Below the pieces are notes generated by a model. That model did no database searches. It was not told the DNA's origin and was given only the letters and a program-made list of their open reading frames with translations. From Cornus controversa (lineage: Eukaryota; Streptophyta; Magnoliopsida; Cornales; Cornaceae): DNA of 64,000 nucleotides. The stretch is taken from assembly GCA_026545225.1 (NCBI GenBank), contig CM048845.1:77144033-77208032 (forward strand), written 5' to 3'. Shown one piece after another: positions 61,201-64,000 of this stretch (the first letter of the stretch is position 1; every line of letters starts with the position of its first letter). A program made the translations under genes and the position numbers.

Positions 61201-64000
61201 ATATATTAGAATAAAATTCAAAAACTAATTGGCATAGGAAACAAATACCCAGATCAGTACTGCATGTTTAATTATTTAATTTATCCAAGGATTCCATTCA
61301 AAGAGAATTTAGTTGATCACACTAAAATCTAGAGATACTGATATTTGCAAATTTGATGTCTAATTCATGTCAAGATGGAGATAAAATGAATAAACGTTAT
61401 TGAATCAATCATGCAACTCATTTCTCTCCCTCTCTCTCTCTCAGATGATGGGGATTTGCATTTATATTGGTTGTTTATGAGAAATGGAGTTCTACTTTTT
61501 CTGGAATCAGTTGAATGGAGCTATTTCCCTCATGCTTAGCAAATAAGGAACCCTAATACTCCTTACTTTTCCTAAATAGAGGTCATTGGGATGTGGATAA
61601 GTACTCATAACCGTGTTTAGAACGTCCCATTCAAGGCAAAATATTTCCATTTTGACCCTAAAATGGTGACGTCTTCTTCAAGTTCTCAAGATGCGACAAG
61701 AGAGGTTGAAAAACTTCTGTTGGCAACAAAAAATCAGGTTTATTGCATTTATCCAAGTACCCAAGGGTTTAGAGTTCATACTAGCCTGAGAATCAAAAAG
61801 TTTTGCGTCTAAAATAAGTTTTGTTTCACAGCAGGCTAGAGCTAATGCAGGAGTAATTGAGATTGTGTTGCCTTTTGTAAATCAGTCATTAGATGATCAT
61901 CTCTATTTTCATTATGCTGTATTTCATGGAGAAACAAAGTTAGTTCCATCTTCCTTTATATGTTGAACAAGATGTCAGTGATGGTGATAGCACATTTTTG
62001 GTAAACTTCCATATGACTAATTGCATGATCCGATAAAGCCATTGTTGAAACCTTGAGTGGATGTGTTTGCTTGTGCAATGCTCATGGAATTTTTCTTAAT
62101 TTGGATGATTTCAACAGCCAAACAAGCTGAAGCATGTGTTTCTGCCTAGAAAACCTCTTCGTATATACACGAGCTTAAAGGTTTCTACAACTGCTTATTC
62201 TTTTTAGTTGTATTCCTGCTGCATAATCTCTCCCGTTGCATATATGTACATATAAATTTGTTGTTTCAGTAGAAAGTTAAACTAATTTTCCATTTGATAG
62301 ACTTCATAGAGGTGGGTCCAGATCTGCTAGAATGCTACAGAGGTTGCCAGATTTCTTTGGTTTTCTGTCATTGATGTTACACTGATGGTTTATGAGTCCA
62401 AGATGCTATTGCATAAATCTGTTTTTGTTACTTTTCACTTGTATTGGAAGTGGATGCACTCATTGCTGAGTCTTCCTCTTGTTCATAGAGGATATGCCCT
62501 CTTCTCATTTGTACTTCAATTTCTATCTTTTTAAAAGATATATACCAACCCATTCATGATTTTTTTTCCCCATTCGATACGAGGGAAGAGCGGGGGAAGG
62601 AGAAGGGAAGTAAAGTGGAGACCCATAGTTTGGTAGGAGGGAACAAGGAGGAGAAAGAGAGGAGGTGTGTTTTCCTTCGGGTCTGCAGAATTCTTTCCTC
62701 TCAAAGTGGGATTGGAGGAGGAAAGAATCCTCCTTAATTTAATTTTTTTGCCCTTCTCGAAAAATATCATCTTTTTTATGTAAAGGTATAATGGTAAAAT
62801 GTTTTTTTTCTACTTTCTTTCTTTCTCAACCAAACAAAGAGTGGAAGACCCTTCTTTTCCCTAGAGTTACCTCTTACATCCCTTCTATCTCTCTTTCTTT
62901 CAGTTTTCCATCTCTTTTACCATTCAGGGCATAAGGAAAAGGTTTATAGCAGTATTGAAGCAGGATGGTGGCGATTCAATAGTAGAAAAAAGATACAGAT
63001 GAAGTCTGTCTCTTTTTAAGTCTTTCCTTTTATTCAAGAGTCATAGTTTATAACGTTACATGTATATATATGTATATGGTAATGAGTATTGATTCCCTTG
63101 CAGATTCATGCTGCAAACACGAGTTTGCAGTAGTTTTGAGTTTTATTAATCGATCTCTCTCGTCACTTGCCTTCTAGGGCATCTGACCATAGGGGGAAGT
63201 TAAGACCTAATCTAGAAGGACCTTATATATAGATAGTGGTCTCATATGCAGATAATGCCTGGTGATGCCAAAGAGCCAGACAGTGTGTGCTTATCCTTCC
63301 TTCAGTCTATTAATGGACCGGGATGCTTTTCTCTGGCAAATAAGTGATTTCAAACATGCAAGGATTTGTGAAAATCCTTATATAAAATAATTCTTCTAGC
63401 AAGTTTCTGATTATTCATTTCCAATTATGTTATTTTTACATGGAATTAGTGCTCAAAGCATTATCTGGAATCTGGATCATAGTTAACTGCTAAAATCTTT
63501 AGGAAGTTATTTTTGTTCTTAGCAAATGTGGTTATTTTTTTGCTTTCTTGACATACGTGCAGTGAACACACATTCACATTTTGGTCCTCAGGACCATTAT
63601 TTTATTAAAGTTCTCAATTTTGCTATCAATGCAACAAAATTCTGGACACTCTTGTTTTATGCTCTTGCACTACTGCTGTTGTTGCATATATTTTTATAAT
63701 TATAATTGTTACTGTTCTTTTAATCAAATAAGTTAAACTTCTCACGATTGTATTGCCTCCACAGACGAACGCGTGCTATATTTGATGTGGCCCTCAGGTT
63801 TCACCGGAACATACAAGAAAGAGACATTGAAGTCGGTCGCAATCTTGGCAACTGGATCCTCCGGGGGCTTGACAAGATGAAACCATCGGCGCAGATCCGT
63901 GGTTTATCCGCTGGTAAACCCCCCTCAGGTGGTCATGCAAATACAAACATGACAAAGCTGTCCACCAACTCCTCTCACCAGAAAACTAAGGGGGGCTTTC
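58214..64000 (+). CDS. plant protein of unknown function, 5' part, runs off the window
   Basis: Exon 1 (58214-58344) encodes MVLWEITLGTAYFLGLKRTY then RLALKIQRRLISPKRPKIRQ FVH. The GTAATT donor splits an Arg codon that the exon at 63765 completes in frame (R TRAIFDVALRFHRNIQERD, then IEVGRNLGNWILRGLDKMKP). The frame stays open to the window edge, giving at least 122 residues. The N-terminus looks like a short hydrophobic segment followed by a strongly basic stretch, which could be membrane or organelle targeting. The second exon has an Asn/Ser/Thr-rich low-complexity end. I recall similar short uncharacterised plant proteins; no domain with known activity is evident. The ATG follows a GA-rich leader. 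Confidence 0.78.
58345..63764 (+). other. 5.4-kb first intron of the right-hand gene
   Basis: Donor GTAATTC and acceptor CCACAG join the two exons in frame. The intron is AT-rich and holds a purine-rich repeat-like tract near 62575-62850. I see no additional exon. Confidence 0.65.
62575..62850. repeat. dispersed repeat related to 11880-12150
   Basis: Both places combine a G/A-rich TTTGGTAGGAGGGA or TTTGATAGGAGTGA start with a block AAGGGTATAATGGTAA or AAGGTATAATGGTAAA further on. This one ends near CAACCAAACAAAG, suggesting an old inverted-repeat element. Boundaries are not resolved. Confidence 0.4.

Noticed and set aside
1-64000. CRISPR arrays, bacterial operons, rRNA or intact tRNA genes
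   Set aside because: None of the required repeats, folds or gene arrangements was seen; the window is plant nuclear DNA.

Overview
The window is nuclear DNA of a flowering plant, most likely a woody core eudicot. The evidence is spliced genes with plant-only proteins, AT-rich intergenic DNA, many (AT)n and (GA)n microsatellites, Ty1-copia LTR elements, and MULE, hAT, LINE and SINE-like repeats. I cannot name the species. I found no bacterial-type system, CRISPR array, tRNA gene or rRNA gene. Exon joins below were deduced by hand from reading frame, GT-AG sites and remembered family sequences, so they remain predictions.

Layout. 1-6.1 kb is repeat-rich: a fossil copia 5' part, a MULE-type MITE, an hAT-type MITE, a long hairpin, and an 844-bp MULE-like element that seems to carry a captured gene fragment. 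6.15-15.76 kb is a class A1 heat-shock factor (528 aa); a 7.8-kb intron splits its DNA-binding domain and its leader has two short uORFs. 16.88-17.97 kb is an intronless group D MAPK kinase (MKK9-like), also with tiny uORFs at its start. 21.2-25.07 kb (minus) is the small APC/C regulator SAMBA. 25.95-26.9 kb is a 5'-truncated LINE with a clear target-site duplication. 27.8-37.8 kb is a PIG-X homologue (GPI-anchor mannosyltransferase I subunit); its third intron is swollen by one copia element with a second, younger one nested inside in the opposite orientation. 39.0-46.1 kb (minus) is a seven-exon SYP2/VAM3-type vacuolar Qa-SNARE, convergent with PIG-X. 46.1-55.7 kb is mostly gene-poor, with decayed coding-like tracts. 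55.7-56.4 kb (minus) is a small single-pass membrane protein of unknown function. 58.2 kb to the window end is the 5' part of a plant gene of unknown function with a 5.4-kb first intron.

The genes form no obvious pathway: stress transcription and signalling (HSFA1, MKK), cell cycle (SAMBA), ER GPI-anchor synthesis (PIG-X), vacuolar trafficking (SYP2) and two unknowns. The most interesting points are the uORFs that touch or overlap the start codons of the two stress regulators, the Pack-MULE-like gene capture, the inverted terminal module of the outer copia element, and the way transposons have enlarged the introns of essential genes.
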